From assembly GCA_030844895.1 (NCBI GenBank), contig CM061233.1, forward strand, positions 37,823,083 through 37,887,082: DNA of 64,000 nt, written 5' to 3'. Under the pieces are notes generated by a model that saw nothing but the letters and a program-made list of their open reading frames with translations, was not told the DNA's origin and ran no database searches. A program made the position numbers and the translations under genes. The stretch comes from Ambrosia x helenae (Eukaryota; Streptophyta; Magnoliopsida; Asterales; Asteraceae). The stretch's first letter is position 1; each line of letters starts with the position of its first letter. This document shows, one piece after another, positions 33,855-45,373 of the stretch.

Positions 33855-34961
33855 ATGTCTGTTGCTCGTGGTAGTGGTCATGTTGGGGGACTCCGTGGTG
33901 GCGGTGGTCGTGCCGGGGGTTGTGGCGGTGGGAACATCACTATGACCCAGGACGAACTGAACAATCTAATACAGCAACAGGTGTCTGTTTCCCTTGCTTC
34001 CTTTTAGCCTGCTCAGCAAGGCTTTGGTGGTAATGTTGTTAACCCACCTCCTCCTGTTTGCACCTATAAGATGCTTATGGATTTCAAGCCGCACAATTTC
34101 GCTGTGTCTGAGGGAGCAGTGGGATTGCTCCGGTGGTTGGAGCAGGTCGAGTCTTCGTTTGCTTTGTGTGGCTGCCCTGCTGAGAATCGTGTGAAGTATG
34201 CTTCTGGTACCTTTGAGGGTCCAGCTTTGATGTGGTGTAACTCTACTGTTTAGGTTATGGGCTTGGTGGAAGCTCATGGTATTCTTTGGTCTGAATTTGT
34301 GTCTCAGTTGAAGACGGAGTACTGTCCTAGGGATGAGATTAAGAGGTTGGAACATGAGTTGTGGAATCATCAGATGGTGGGATCGGACATTGAGGGGTAC
34401 ACTGCTAGATATCATGAGTTGACCCTTATGTGTTTGGATGCTTCTACTCCTGAGTTTGAGAGGATCGAGTTCTTTGTTGCTGGGCTTGTGCCTTATTCTG
34501 CTTCCTTGCAGGGGACGATCAGGTTAGCTCACAAGCTAACTCATCAAAAGGTTCAGGAGGGTGTTTTTCCTCCCATGGGTGTTACTGTGGAGACTCCGAG
34601 GAATAACAAGAGGAAGTTCGTGGCTGTGGGTTCGTCATCTGAGCAGAAGCAAGTAGGGTATACTGGAAAGCTTCCAAAGTGTAACTAGTGTGGATTTCAT
34701 CATCGCGGTCGTTGCGATGGGTTTCGTTGTAATAGATGCAAGTTGGTTGGACATGTTGCTAAGGATTGTAGGGTCAACCTTCAGTCGGGGCAGGTTCGAG
34801 CGGATACTTGGGGAAAACAGGAGTGTTACAATTGTGGCGGGACAGGGCGCTTTAGAAGGAATTGCCCACAGTTGGCTAAGGGTGAGAATGCAGGTGGTGG
34901 AGGCAACGGTGGTGGCGACTGGAACACACATATATTCGTGATGGGTGCAGAAGAGGCTTGA
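33855..34961 (+). pseudogene. Gag of gypsy element G0
   Basis: One frame from ATG at 33855 to 34961, interrupted by stops at 34006, 34252 and 34686. It starts with a Gly/Arg-rich leader, then ITMTQDELNNLIQQQV, the capsid block (FKPHNFAVSEGAVGLLRWLE, SQLKTEYCPRDEIKRLEHEL, YTARYHELTLMCLDAS) and two zinc knuckles, CNRCKLVGHVAKDC and CYNCGGTGRFRRNC. In the second, the expected His is Arg (the duplicate copy at 45850-45900 keeps GHFRRNC). Gag packages genomic RNA. The upstream start was chosen because the Gly/Arg leader is continuous with it. Confidence 0.75.
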
Positions 34962-35978
34962 CAGGATCTTGATGCCGATACCGGTACGTTTCCTCTTCTT
35001 AAGCGTTATGCTTTGGGTCTTGGTTTTGATTCTGGTGCAGTCAAAGTTTGCATGTTTATCGCGTTTTGTCTATGAACTGGATCTGGTACCTACACTAGGA
35101 GTGGTCAAGGTACTTAGGTTATCGTGTGTCATGTCGTGACGGTTATCTTTTTCAGACACGTTATGACCATTTTGGGTTCTTGGTCACGCCTTTTGTGGCA
35201 CTAGCGTATCTTTTTTTGGGGGGGGGGGGGGGGTCATGGGATTCGATGAACCAAATTTCTAACCTTATCCTATTCTTGCTTGTGGGTACAAGCGGTTTCG
35301 TTATTTATCGTGGGGTTCCCATTCTGGGTCTCGGTTGTGTGTTGGCACTGCTCGAAGAGGTTTTCATTTGCATTTTCGCCTTCTTAGAGTCCGTGAGGAG
35401 GACTACATCGCCTATGTCGTGGAACCGAGTGTGGTTTGGATTGTTATGAAGTCTGAAGACATTTCTTGTACGGTACCCGATGCATCGTTTATATCGACCA
35501 CAAGGAGTCTTCGGCGTATCTTCGACTAGGAGGGGTCGATTGTGTGGAAGTTTGTAACGGTCATCTTGTATTCATCTTGAGGAAGGGTTCCTCAGTTCGG
35601 AGTACTAGTTCCTATCACCTCTGTGTGTGATTCGTGTTTTATTTTGTATCCTTGGGAAGGGTTGCTTTGAGCATTGGGAGCTCGGTTGGATCGTGTATGG
35701 ATCGTTTTTCATGTCGTTTGGGTTTATTGTGGTTCATGTTGTGGACCGGAGTTCTTGTGGAGACAAGGGGACTAGATGGGATCTAGGGAACCTCATTCAT
35801 TACCTAAGCGTGTACTTGGGTCTATAATTGTTATGGTTGAAGCTGCTGAATCTCGGGACGAGATTCCTTTCAACTAGGGTATGATGTGACAACCGAAATT
35901 TTTTTATTTCTTTTCGTCTCTTTCCTTTTTCAGCCTCAGGCAATTTTCGGGACGAAAATTCTATCAACTAGGGGATGA
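34962..35978 (+). pseudogene. Pol remnant of G0 (protease, RT and RNase H crumbs)
   Basis: Very reduced. A FDSGA protease word survives near 35023, RT words TRYDHFGFLVTPF near 35158 and FMDLMN-like sequence after a G run, and an RNase H-like stretch (GACCACAAGGAGTCTTCGGCG) near 35497. Integrase is absent. A run of 15-17 G sits at 35217-35232. The end has two tandem pol-terminus/purine-tract units (see findings). Compared with G2, about 2.5 kb of pol is missing. Confidence 0.6.
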
Positions 35979-36132
35979 TGGGACACCCGGAAAACTGAGG
36001 GTAACATTTTTCTAACATATACGTCTACCTTAGCGAAAACATTCATTTAACATACTTAACTGGGTCAGTTAAGTCGTGTTACATTACGTACTGTCTAGGG
36101 TTCAATGATTCGGAGGATCATTGGGGTCATCT
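35979..36132 (+). repeat. 3' LTR of G0, left piece (interrupted by G1)
   Basis: Starts TGGGACACCC after the purine tract ACTAGGGGATGA and matches the first 150 bp of the 5' LTR up to GGGGTCATCT. G1 is inserted after CATCT (36128-36132). The LTR resumes at 60586. Confidence 0.8.
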
Positions 36133-39100
36133 TCTCATACCCCGCCTAGGCGGAAACATGGGAGTGCAACGATCGAAAGGTTTTCAAGCACAAGGTTCAA
36201 GCAATACACATTTATTCAAAATAGTACCACCATGAAAGATGGAATTTGTCATGAATTTATTGAAAATTATCCATAGTATGAGCACATGAACATTGTCTTA
36301 TGGAATTTGGAAACATAACATTTTGAAGCTGACAAAAGCCATCAAAGTGATACCACGGTGTGCATGCTTGAACCCTTCCCTCAATCCTCTGTGGCCCTCC
36401 ATTAGTTACCTGAAACACATGCATAAGGAGTTTTGTCAACAATAATGTTGGTGAGTCTATGGGTTTTGAATGTACTGTAAAATGAACGTGTCATCCGTGT
36501 TTAACCGATCATGAGCTAGCTAAGCAAATGATCACTGTGAGAACCATGAGTCCGGTAACCCAACCTAGTGACAGTGGTGCCTCGTGCATTGTACACTAAA
36601 GACAATGTATGTATGGTAGAATACTAACACTCTTTTTCATGTGGCCGGTTAGAGCGACTAACCAAGAGTGGGTGTGTCAACCCAATAGATCTATTAAAGT
36701 GTTCCATGGCTAAATGTCTAGCTAATGGTTACAGTGAACGATGTACGAGGACTAGTGAGCTCATGAACCAAAATGTCTCATGTTCCACATGGTAGTCATG
36801 CTAGAATGAACACACACTTGAAAATGACACAAGTATTGATGCATGTATTTCCCCCAAAATGTAAAATAGTAAATTGGGGCCATAGAAAACTCACCTGTTT
36901 GAGTGGTGTGTGGTCTTGTGAGCTAGTAGATGATCACCGTCTTGACAAATGATACCCTATGATCATTATGGACATGGTAAGTCATCCGGATGTTGTTTAT
37001 CATACAAATTGTTCACCCGACACTTGTGGACCATTGTGTTTAGTCTGTTTCATTGTTCATGATACTTGTTAATGTTTTAACAAACATATCGTTCCAAAAC
37101 TTTGCTGTTTCGAAATGTAATGTCCATGGTGAGCTATATTGGGCCTCACATGGGTATTTGGGCCGTATTTCAGTACCAATTCACCATGTGTGGTTGGTTT
37201 TTGAGAAAACATTGCTTAACATGTGTGTGCAACCCTTTTTAGTTCATCATAGAATTAACACATGTTTCGGCACAACTAAACTCATGTTAAATAACCATGG
37301 CCGAAGTAAATGCTCCTAATGAAGCTCGAATTAGATGGTTTTGCGACTCGTTAGTGATTGATATAAGCTTGTTAAGTCCAAGCCATGGACTTACATGTGT
37401 TTTAATGACTTAGGCCGATCGATTTTCATCTAGGTGCAACATTATAGCAATGTGATCGCATATTACATCTATTTACATGAGGGTGCATTATCTAGGTGTG
37501 TGTTAGGCCGATTAAAGATTAATGACTCTTTAAGGCCGAGTGTTGGTCTTAGACAAAGGGGTATATCGAAAGAAAGATGTTTAAAGGTGCAATATGCCTT
37601 ACCTAGGATGATAGAGAGTCATGTGTTTGCTTACTTGTTCCTTGATGGCTTCGGCTTTGTGATCCTTGATGCCTTGGCCGATTGTTTCTAAGAGTGTGGT
37701 AGTGTTTGTGTTGAGTGATGGTGCAAGAAATGAAGTGGGTTGTGAGGCCCTATCTATAGGGGATCGATGGGTAAGGACAAGAACAAAAGAAGCAAGTTCA
37801 ACATCCTTGGTTGGAGTTCTTGTTTTTAGGAACTTATCACTTTTTGATGTAAGAGTCTAGGTTATGTCTAAGCTTTGAGTTTTGCATGCTTCTTGAGTCC
37901 TTGGCCGATTCCTATAGGTGGAAACAATTGAGGTAAGTTGACTTTGCATAGAAGGAAGAGTTCTTGTTTGGCTCTTATGCATTTTAGTGAAAATGTTGAC
38001 CACCATCTCATACTTCTTGCTTCTTCCTTGTTTGGCCGATTTGTAGCCTCTAATACCAATGTAGGAATGTTTAGCAATGTGTCTAATCACTTGCATAGAT
38101 GGCTAGCCAATTTAGGAAAGGAAAGAAAAGTAGATAGTGACAAGTCTTGTGGTGAGTTGGTGCTTCATGTCTTGACCTTTGTGTGGGATTTTCGGCCGCC
38201 AACTTTGGGAAAGAAAAGGGTGATAGTGACTAGTCATAGATCATAGGATTTTTGTCTCTAGTTGGAACCAATCATGAGCTTGTATAGTTGAAAAGGTATT
38301 GTTGGTTGTGTTGGTTGGATTTCGGCCGAAAAGAGGACAAAAGTGGGTCCAAACTTGATGATGGTGATGTGTTGTTTATGTGGTGTCTTGGTTGATCAAA
38401 GAGGAAAGGAAGAGAAGGTATGTCATGAAGGTTGACATTTTCCTTTCTAGTGCAATGTTTGGAACTTGTGATCACTCTTCTTGGGTGCTAGGATAGTTGC
38501 CTAAAGTCAGTGTCTTATTTAGTGTAGGTGATGATCTCATGAGGTGGTGTAGTATCTTACATCATATGTTGAGTGTGTAAGATGTGGTAGCCGAAAATTC
38601 AAGGCTTGTGGATCAGCTAGAGTGGTTTAGGAAAAGATAAAACATCTAAGGTTGTAGGATAGCTAGTCATGTGTACATGATGATATATATATGTGCGGTG
38701 TCGTGTGTCTATATATATAATGTCATATGCATGTGTGTATATGTGAGTATAGCTTGTGTAAATCTAAGACAATTAGCTTGGGTTATGATCCACTACTTAA
38801 CATTTTATGTTAAATAAATCGGCCTATTCCTGTTAATAGTGTTGTGGTTTTTCGTTGTATAGCCTCTTGTACACCTCTGATATACGAATATCATCCGATT
38901 TCATAAGAGTAAGAGGTTGTTAATTTCCATGCCTCTTGATGACGATGTTAACATGTATTTAGTTTCACATGTGTCATGGGTTTGTTGAATGATTTCCCAT
39001 GATGATCTTTATGTTCACAATCGTGTGTTAGAGGTGCATTAGCATGTGTTAGAGGGCATATCCTCTTGTAATGCTTGTTTTGATGGTGTGTCGGGTGTTG

Positions 39101-39259
39101 TATGACTAAACAAGTGCATTATGTTGAGTTTTCTGTTTAACTCATGCTCTACTAGTCTAGGGGGGTATAGTGTATGAAAATTGTCTAAAAATGCACATAT
39201 CATGACATAATAAATGAAACATGTACGGTCGTTGACCTGTTACGTTGACTGTTGTCACA
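36133..39259 (-). repeat. 3' LTR of gypsy element G1
   Basis: 3127 bp. On the minus strand it starts TGTGACAACAGTCAACG (39259) after the purine tract AAGGGGAGAA and ends with the palindrome CCGCCTAGGCGG and GGGGTATGAGA (terminal TGTCA mutated to TCTCA on the plus strand at 36133). The TATA box is mutated here (CTATAGATAGG) but intact in the other copy (CTATAAATAGG near 58980). It contains the intron-like module 36410-36894. Confidence 0.8.
36410..36894 (-). promoter_or_regulatory. Intron-like module in G1 LTR
   Basis: On the minus strand, AAACAG|GTGAGTTTTCTATGGCCCC starts at 36894 and TGTGTTTCAG|GTAACTAATGG ends at 36410, 485 nt apart. AGATCTATTGGGTTGACACACCC and GACTCACCAAC lie inside. In the other G1 LTR the same module is 485 nt once inserted G2 is discounted. 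Confidence 0.45.
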
Positions 39260-40455
39260 TTCTCCCCTTGTTTTGGGAATTTCGTCCACGAAATCGAGTT
39301 TCCCTACTAGTGTTAGTAGTCTCAGGGAAAAGAGCTGGGTACTTGTGTCTCATTTGGTCTTCGCGTTCCCATGTAAATTTGGGACCACGCTTTGCATTCC
39401 ATCTGACTTTCACAAGTTTAGTGCGGCTCCTTTTCAATTTTTGGACTTTCCAATCAGTCACCTCGATTGGCTTCTCGACGAAGTGAAGCTGATCATCGAT
39501 GTGAATCTCTTCGGGAGGAATGATCAAAAATTCGTCGAATAGACATATCTTTAGATTGGATACGTGAAAAGTGTCATGAACACTACTCAGCTCTTCGGGT
39601 AGCTTGACTTTGTATGCCACGGGACCAACTTTAGAAAGTATCTCGAATGGACCAATGTATCGGGGGTTGAGTTTCCCACATTTGCCAAATCGTGGTACAC
39701 CTTTCCAGGGTGAGACTTTTAAGAGTACTTTATCGCCAACTTGAAACTCGAGTGGTTTACGACGGCGATCAGCGTAGCTCTTTTGACGATCTCGAGCTGC
39801 TTTCAAGTGATCACTCATTTGGAAGATCTTATCGGTGGTCTCCTGAATGGGCTCGGGGCCAGTCAGATATTTTTCCCCAACTCTTGCCCAACACAGAGGA
39901 GATCTACACTTGCGTCCATACAAGGCTTCGAAGGGGGCAGCCTTGATGCTGGTGTGGTAAACTGTTATTGTAGGAGAATTCAACCAATGGTAGGTGTGAA
40001 TCCCAGTTTCCACTGAAATCGATTGCGCACGTCCGGAGCATGTCCTCCAATGTCTGGATTGTGCATTCACTTTGGCCATCTGTTTGCGGATGGTAGGCTG
40101 TGCTCATGTCTAAGCGAGAGCCTAGTGCTTCCATTAGTGTTTGCCAGAATCGGGAGGTAAATCGACTGTCTTGGTCGGAAATGATTGAAACAGGCACGCC
40201 ATGCCTAGTTACAATTTCCTTAATGTACAACTTGGCAAGTTTCTCCAACTTGTCGGTTTCCTTAATCGGCAAGAAGTGCGCGGATTTAGTCAACCAGTCA
40301 ACAATGACCCAAATTGTATCGTGACCACCGGACGTCTTAGGTAGCTTGGTGATGAAATCAATGGAAATCTGTTCCCATTTCCAAACCGGAATGTCCGGTT
40401 GCTGGAGCAGACCAGATGGTTTTTGATACTTAGCTTTGACCTTTGAGCAGGTAAG
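39260..40455 (-). pseudogene. Integrase core and chromodomain-like tail of G1
   Basis: The frames at 39904-40293 and 39255-40079 overlap through a frameshift. They hold DWLTKSAHFLPI, SIISDQDSRFTSRFW (second catalytic Asp), YHPQTDGQSECTIQTLEDML (catalytic Glu), APFEALYGRKCRSPLCW, the GPF region (PRYIGPFEILSKVGPVAYKV) and a C-terminal module FVEKPIEV...RSRTKLVKVRWNAKRGPKFTWER resembling a chromodomain. Chromodomains target integration to heterochromatin. The frame is broken, so it is inactive. Confidence 0.8.
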
Positions 40456-41022
40456 TCATCGGCTGACGTATGTGGCGATTTCACCTTTTAGATTGGGCCA
40501 CCAGTAAAGTTCCTTTACGTCTTTGTACATCTTGTCAGCACCAGGATGTACGGAGTATCTAGACCTGTGAGCTTCCTCCAAGATTAGATTACGTAAGTCA
40601 CCGAAACGTGGCACCCAAATCCGATTGGCGAAATATACTGTGCTGCCAGATTTTGGCTCCAATAGATTAACCATCTTAAATAGCGACTCGTTCTTAAGAT
40701 TTTCACTTTTCAGAGCTTCTTGTTGAGCGTTGCGAATGCGGGTCGTGAGATTTGTATGGATGGTTAGACATAGTGCACGCACACGTAGGGTCTTAACTCG
40801 TTCCTTCTGGCTTAACGTGTCAGCCACAACGTTGGCTTTGCCCGGATGGTATTTAATCTCACAATCGTAATCATTCAACAGTTCAACCCATCTGCGTTGC
40901 CGCATGTTCAACTCCTTCTGGTTGAAGATGTGCTGTAAGCTCTTATGATCGGTGAAGATGGTGCACTTGGTACCGTAAAGGTAGTGCCTCCAAATCTTAA
41001 GTGCAAAGATTACTGCACCCAA
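40456..41022 (-). pseudogene. RNase H and integrase zinc-binding region of G1
   Basis: 188 codons: GAVIFALKIWRHYLYG, FTDHKSLQHIFNQKELNMRQ and YHPGKANVVADTLS (RNase H C-terminus), followed by the HHCC region with EAHRSRYSVHPGADKMYKDV. It is separated from the RT frame by a 1-bp deletion in the NYTTHDLE codons at about 41025 and ends in a stop at 40456. Confidence 0.8.
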
Positions 41023-41024
41023 CT

Positions 41025-43772
41025 CTAGGTCATGAGTGTGTAATTCTTTTCATGAATTTTGAGTTGCCGGGATGCATAGGCAATGACCTTATTCCTTTGC
41101 ATGAGTACGCATCCCAGATCTTGATGCGAAGCATCGCAGTAAACTATGAAGTCATCAGTGCCTTCGGGAAGGGAAAGAATTGGCGCACTGCATAGGCAAT
41201 CCTTCAATACTTGGAACACATTCTCCTGTCTGATTCCCCAATCAAACTTCTTGTCTTTTTGCATCAAGACAGTCAATGGTTGGGAAATCTTAGAGAAATT
41301 CTCAATGAATCGTCGGTAATAACCGGCTAAACCCAAAAATTGTCGCACTTCAGTTGGTGTCTTGGGCACAGCCCAATCCCTGATTGCTTCAATTTTTGCA
41401 GGATCAACTTGTATACCCTTCTCGTTCACAACGTGACCGAGGAAATGGACTTCTCGAATCCAGGACTCGCATTTCGAGAATTTGGCATACAGCTTCTCGC
41501 TTTTGAGCAACTCCAACATCAATCGTAGATGTTGTTCGTGCTCTTCTTGAGTTCGTGACTAGATCAAGATGTCATCGATAAAGACAATGACGAACTTATC
41601 CAAGTAGGGTTTGCAGACACAATTCATGAGGTCCATGAAAACTACCGGGGCATTCGTTAATCCGAATGGCATAACTAGGAATTCGTAATGCCCATAACGA
41701 GTTCGGAATGCAGTTTTCGGGATGTCGTCCTCCTGGATTCGTAGCTGATGATATCCTGACCGTAAGTCGATCTTTGAGTAGTAGCTGGATCCCTGCAGCT
41801 GGTCGAACAGGTCATCGATCCTTGGTAACGGATACTTGTTCTTGATCGTCAGTTTGTTCAACTCTCGGTAGTCGACGCACATATGGAAACTCCCGTATTT
41901 CTTCTTCACGAACAGGATAGGTGCTCCCCACGGGGAAGAACTCGGACGAATGAAACCTTTGTCTAGCAACTCTTGAAGTTGGTTGGACAGTTCCTGCATC
42001 TCGGATGGTGCTAAGCGATACGGAGTGCGGGCTACTGGGGCAGCTCCCGGAACAAGATCGATGCGAAACTTGACTTGTCGTGGTGGTGGAAGTCCTGGCA
42101 AGTCTTCTGGAAAGACTTCAGGATAATCTCGCACCACTGGGATGTCCACTAGTTTCCGATCTTTAGCTTTTTGTTCAACGACATGTGCCAGGAACACGAC
42201 ACAACCTTTTCTTAAACATTTTTGGGCCTTAATGCAGGAGATGATACGAAGAGTAGGTAAACCCTGACTTCCTCGAATCATTAAGGTTTCACCATTTGAC
42301 AAGGGGATTCGTACCAACTTCTCATGACAAACGATCTCTGCACGATGTTTGGACAACCAATCCATGCCAATGACGATATCGAAACTACCTAATTGGATAG
42401 GCAGTAAGTCGATACTGAATTCGTGGTCGTCGAGTACCATAATACAATCCTTAACGATCTCATCGGACGAGATTAATTTACTGTTAGCTAGTTCTATGGT
42501 AAATGGTGTGTCCAACTTACTAGATTCTAATCCTAGGTATTTCTTAAAGTTGGTGGACACGAAGCTAAAATCTGCGCCGGAATCGAAGAGTATTGATGCG
42601 AAATGATTGTTAAGCAGAAACGTACCCGTAACTACGTTAGGATCATCTCGTGCTTCGTTGGCTCCTAACACAAACGCTCTGCCACGGGCTTGATCCTTGG
42701 CCTTGGGACAGTCCTTTCGGAAATGTCCTGTCGCACCACACTCGAAACACTCGTTTCTAGCAGGAGGAGTGTTGGTGGTTTTGGCCCTGCAGTTAGCAGT
42801 TGAATGACCACAACGGTTACAGTTCTTGCACAGAATGCTGTCGCAAGTACCTATGTGATGGTAGTTGCATTTGCTGCAGTGAGGATGAGGTCCGCTGTAC
42901 TTGCGTTTGGGTTCCTCAGCAGCAGTGGCAGCAAAAACTTTCACAGCGTCCTGCGGTCGGTGAGAGGAGTGCTTGCTCTTCCGGTTGTCGGAACGTTTGC
43001 GCTTATTCCCGGAATTCTCACTAATAACTGTTACCTTCTGGGTCAGCGATCCCATATGTACCGTGTCGTTGGTCAGACTTTGAGCTAGGGTAACCGTAGC
43101 CTGGATGGTGGAGGGTGCCGATGCAGTGACCATACTGCGGATCTTTGGGGACAGACCCCAGATATACCTCTCGACTCTCTTGTACTTAGGTGTGACCATG
43201 TGTGGGACCAGTCGAGAGAGTTCGTGAAAGCGAGTGGTATATGTAGTCACATTGGCATCCACCATTGCAAGGTTCCAGAACTCGGTTTCCAGCTTTTGTA
43301 GTTCGCTTCGAGGACAGTACTTGGCCATGAGCATTGTTTTGAGATCGACCCAGGCAAGACTGTATGCCGTTTCTCTGCCCAGGGTTTGTACTTGCAGATT
43401 CCACCTAGTGAGGGCTTCATCCTGATAGGTATAGGTGGAGTATTTTACCTTTTGATCCTCGGAGCAACCACTAATGTTGAGCACTGACTCGGTTTTATCT
43501 ATCCACTGGACAATTCCTACAGCGCCTTCATTACCACGGAAGTTCCATGGTTTGCATGCCATGAAGGTTTCGTATGAACAGCCGTGACTAGAGTTTTCAA
43601 CCTCGTGGTCTGTTTCGCTTCGGTGACGCCCGGTACCTCCAGATCCTCCGCTTGAGTCGGCCCAGGCTGCATCGTGTCGAGCAATTGCCTTGGCAATTAC
43701 CCTGGCCAACTCGGCGGTTGTGGACGGTAGTGGCTCACCTTCGGTCGTTCGTGTGGAATGTCGGGTCTGCAT
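41025..43772 (-). pseudogene. Gag, protease and RT of G1
   Basis: One frame from ATG at 43772 (MQTRHSTRTTEG), chosen over upstream ATGs because the hydrophobic codons before it match no gag. Order: capsid block (FRGNEGAVGIVQWIDKTESV, KYCPRSELQKLETEFWNLAM), knuckles CNRCGHSTANC and CFECGATGHFRKDC, protease FDSGADFSFVS, RT blocks (YRELNKLTIKNKYPLPRIDD, KIDLRSGYHQLRI, VIVFIDDILI). A stop at 41556-41558 falls where a conserved Tyr codon is expected. RT then continues in the same frame (SKCESWIREVHFLGHVV) to the first RNase H strand (FIVYCDASHQDLGCVLMQ). Confidence 0.85.
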
Positions 43773-44009
43773 AACTAAAAGATGGAACACAACAAACATG
43801 AGTATAATATATAAACATACCATAACCAACATAGTCACATAAATCAACCAATACATCATGTCATCACATCATTTCATAATTTCTCAAAAGTAGTTAGGAT
43901 TTTTAACACAAAACAGGCGGGTGAACCACAATTAGTTTTTAGATCATAACATCCATAGTCACAAATATCATAAGTCAAACATATGCATAATTATCATAAA
44001 CCATAATCT

Positions 44010-44925
44010 AAGAAGGGGGTGGGAAAGCAGCAGCAAGAGATATAATAGCCTCCCTCATACGCCTCTCTGTCTCCATCGCCCTATGCTCTAACATCTCTAC
44101 TCGTCTACCCATCTCCGATCGCTCTACTATGGCCGCTAGTCTCCCCCGCTCAGCCTCTGCTAAATGATCCTCAAGCTCCCGAACTCAGCCCTCCAAAGCC
44201 ACCGATGGGTCTCCCCGATGAGCCTCCTAAGCTCATGGTATTGAGGTCATCCTCCTCGTCTCGGTGCGCAAGGTCGCTGGTAAGACTAGGTAGGTAAGGG
44301 CGTTTGCGGGCCTGTGAACGTCTCTTGAGCCTCTTTGATGGCTCACCTACCTCAATGGCTAGGGGTATAGGCTCAGGAATGGCCGGCTGGATGAGCTTGA
44401 AAGCAGGGACAGGGTCAGTAGGGATATTCGGGGTCCTAGCAGGTATAGCTATCACTAAGGCCGGTCGAGTCCTCTTGCGAGGAGTACACTTAGTGACTAA
44501 ACGTCTCGAAGTGTCTAAGTGTAAATAGGGGTTTACGCTGGCTGGTGGAGATGAGACAGAAGGGGTGATAGAAGGATGGGGGTCAGAGACAGCTAGGGGT
44601 GGAGTGTCATCATCCGCCTCGTCGTCGAAAGTACGTCTCTGAACAGGAGGTGAGTCAATGTCCATCTCAGACTCGGAGATCCACCCATTATGATGGGACT
44701 CGGGGGCTGGCTGGCTGAGAGGTAAGTCATCCTCCTGGGATCATTTACTAAGTAATCTGGCTCTGACTCGGGTGAAGAAACGAGATCGATAGTAATGGCC
44801 ATGTTTCCTGTCACAACATGCACGTATATGTAAACAATCATATGGGTAAATAAATAAACCATGGTACCCGTATGCCTTTGTGGAGCGGCTTGAGGTTTGA
44901 GGTGCATGGTAAGACTTCGTGGCAC
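44010..44925 (-). pseudogene. Pre-gag ORF of G1 (acidic, Pro-rich, coiled-coil end)
   Basis: Between the primer-binding site and gag lie frames beginning near MAITIDLVSSPESEPDYLVN (about 44803), shifting into MDIDSPPVQRRTFDDEADDD (44171-44665) with Pro/Ser-rich and basic KRLKRRSQARKR stretches. After another shift comes a helix-like ELEDHLAEAERGRLAAIVER segment (about 44010-44190). I do not recognise a defined family. The compositional order suggests a real extra protein rather than chance. Confidence 0.4.
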
Positions 44926-44998
44926 TTTGTGAAAACGTTTCGAAAAATACTTTAAGTTATAGTTGACTCAAAAGAATCCTAGTTCGCTATAACCTCAT

Positions 44999-45010
44999 GC
45001 TCTGATACCA
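44999..45010 (-). promoter_or_regulatory. Primer-binding site of G1
   Basis: The plus strand reads GCTCTGATACCA, the complement of TGGTATCAGAGC. The LTR terminus TGTCACACCCC begins at 45014. Confidence 0.85.
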
Positions 45011-45013
45011 ATC

Positions 45014-45373
45014 TGTCACACCCCGCCTAGGCGGAAACACGGGAGTGAAACGATTGAAAGGTTTTCAATCACATGGTTAAAGCAATACACATTTATTCAA
45101 AATAGTACCACCATGAAAGATGGAATTTGTCATGAATTTATTGAAAATTATCCATAGTATGAGCACATGAACATTGTCTTATGGAATTTGGAAACATAAC
45201 ATTTTGAAGCTGACAAAAGCCATCAAAGTGATACCGCGGTGTGCATGCTCCAACCTTTCCCTCAATCCTCTATGGCCCTCCATTAGTTACCTGAAACACA
45301 TGCATAAGGAGTTTTGTCAACAATAATGTTGGTGAGTCTATGGGTTTTGAATGTACTGTAAAATGAACGTGTC
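45014..45373 (-). repeat. 5' LTR fragment of G1
   Basis: Matches the first approximately 360 bp (plus-strand view) of 36133-39259, with an intact TGTCACACCCCGCCTAGGCGG terminus. At GAACGTGTC it switches abruptly to G0 gag sequence (matching from about 34300). The shared GTGTC (45369-45373) marks a microhomology junction. Confidence 0.85.

Noticed and set aside
34635..34931. Antisense frames over G0 gag
   Set aside because: Shadows of the gag frame on the opposite strand with no independent support.
35126..35449. A membrane-like protein frame with hydrophobic segments and a poly-Gly run
   Set aside because: It lies in decayed G0 pol and reads through a G homopolymer in the wrong frame; RT words appear in the coding frame.
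37053..38246. Several short plus-strand frames within the G1 LTR, with parallels at 58330-59476
   Set aside because: They recur only because the LTR recurs. They are short and on the strand opposite to element transcription, with no recognised domain.
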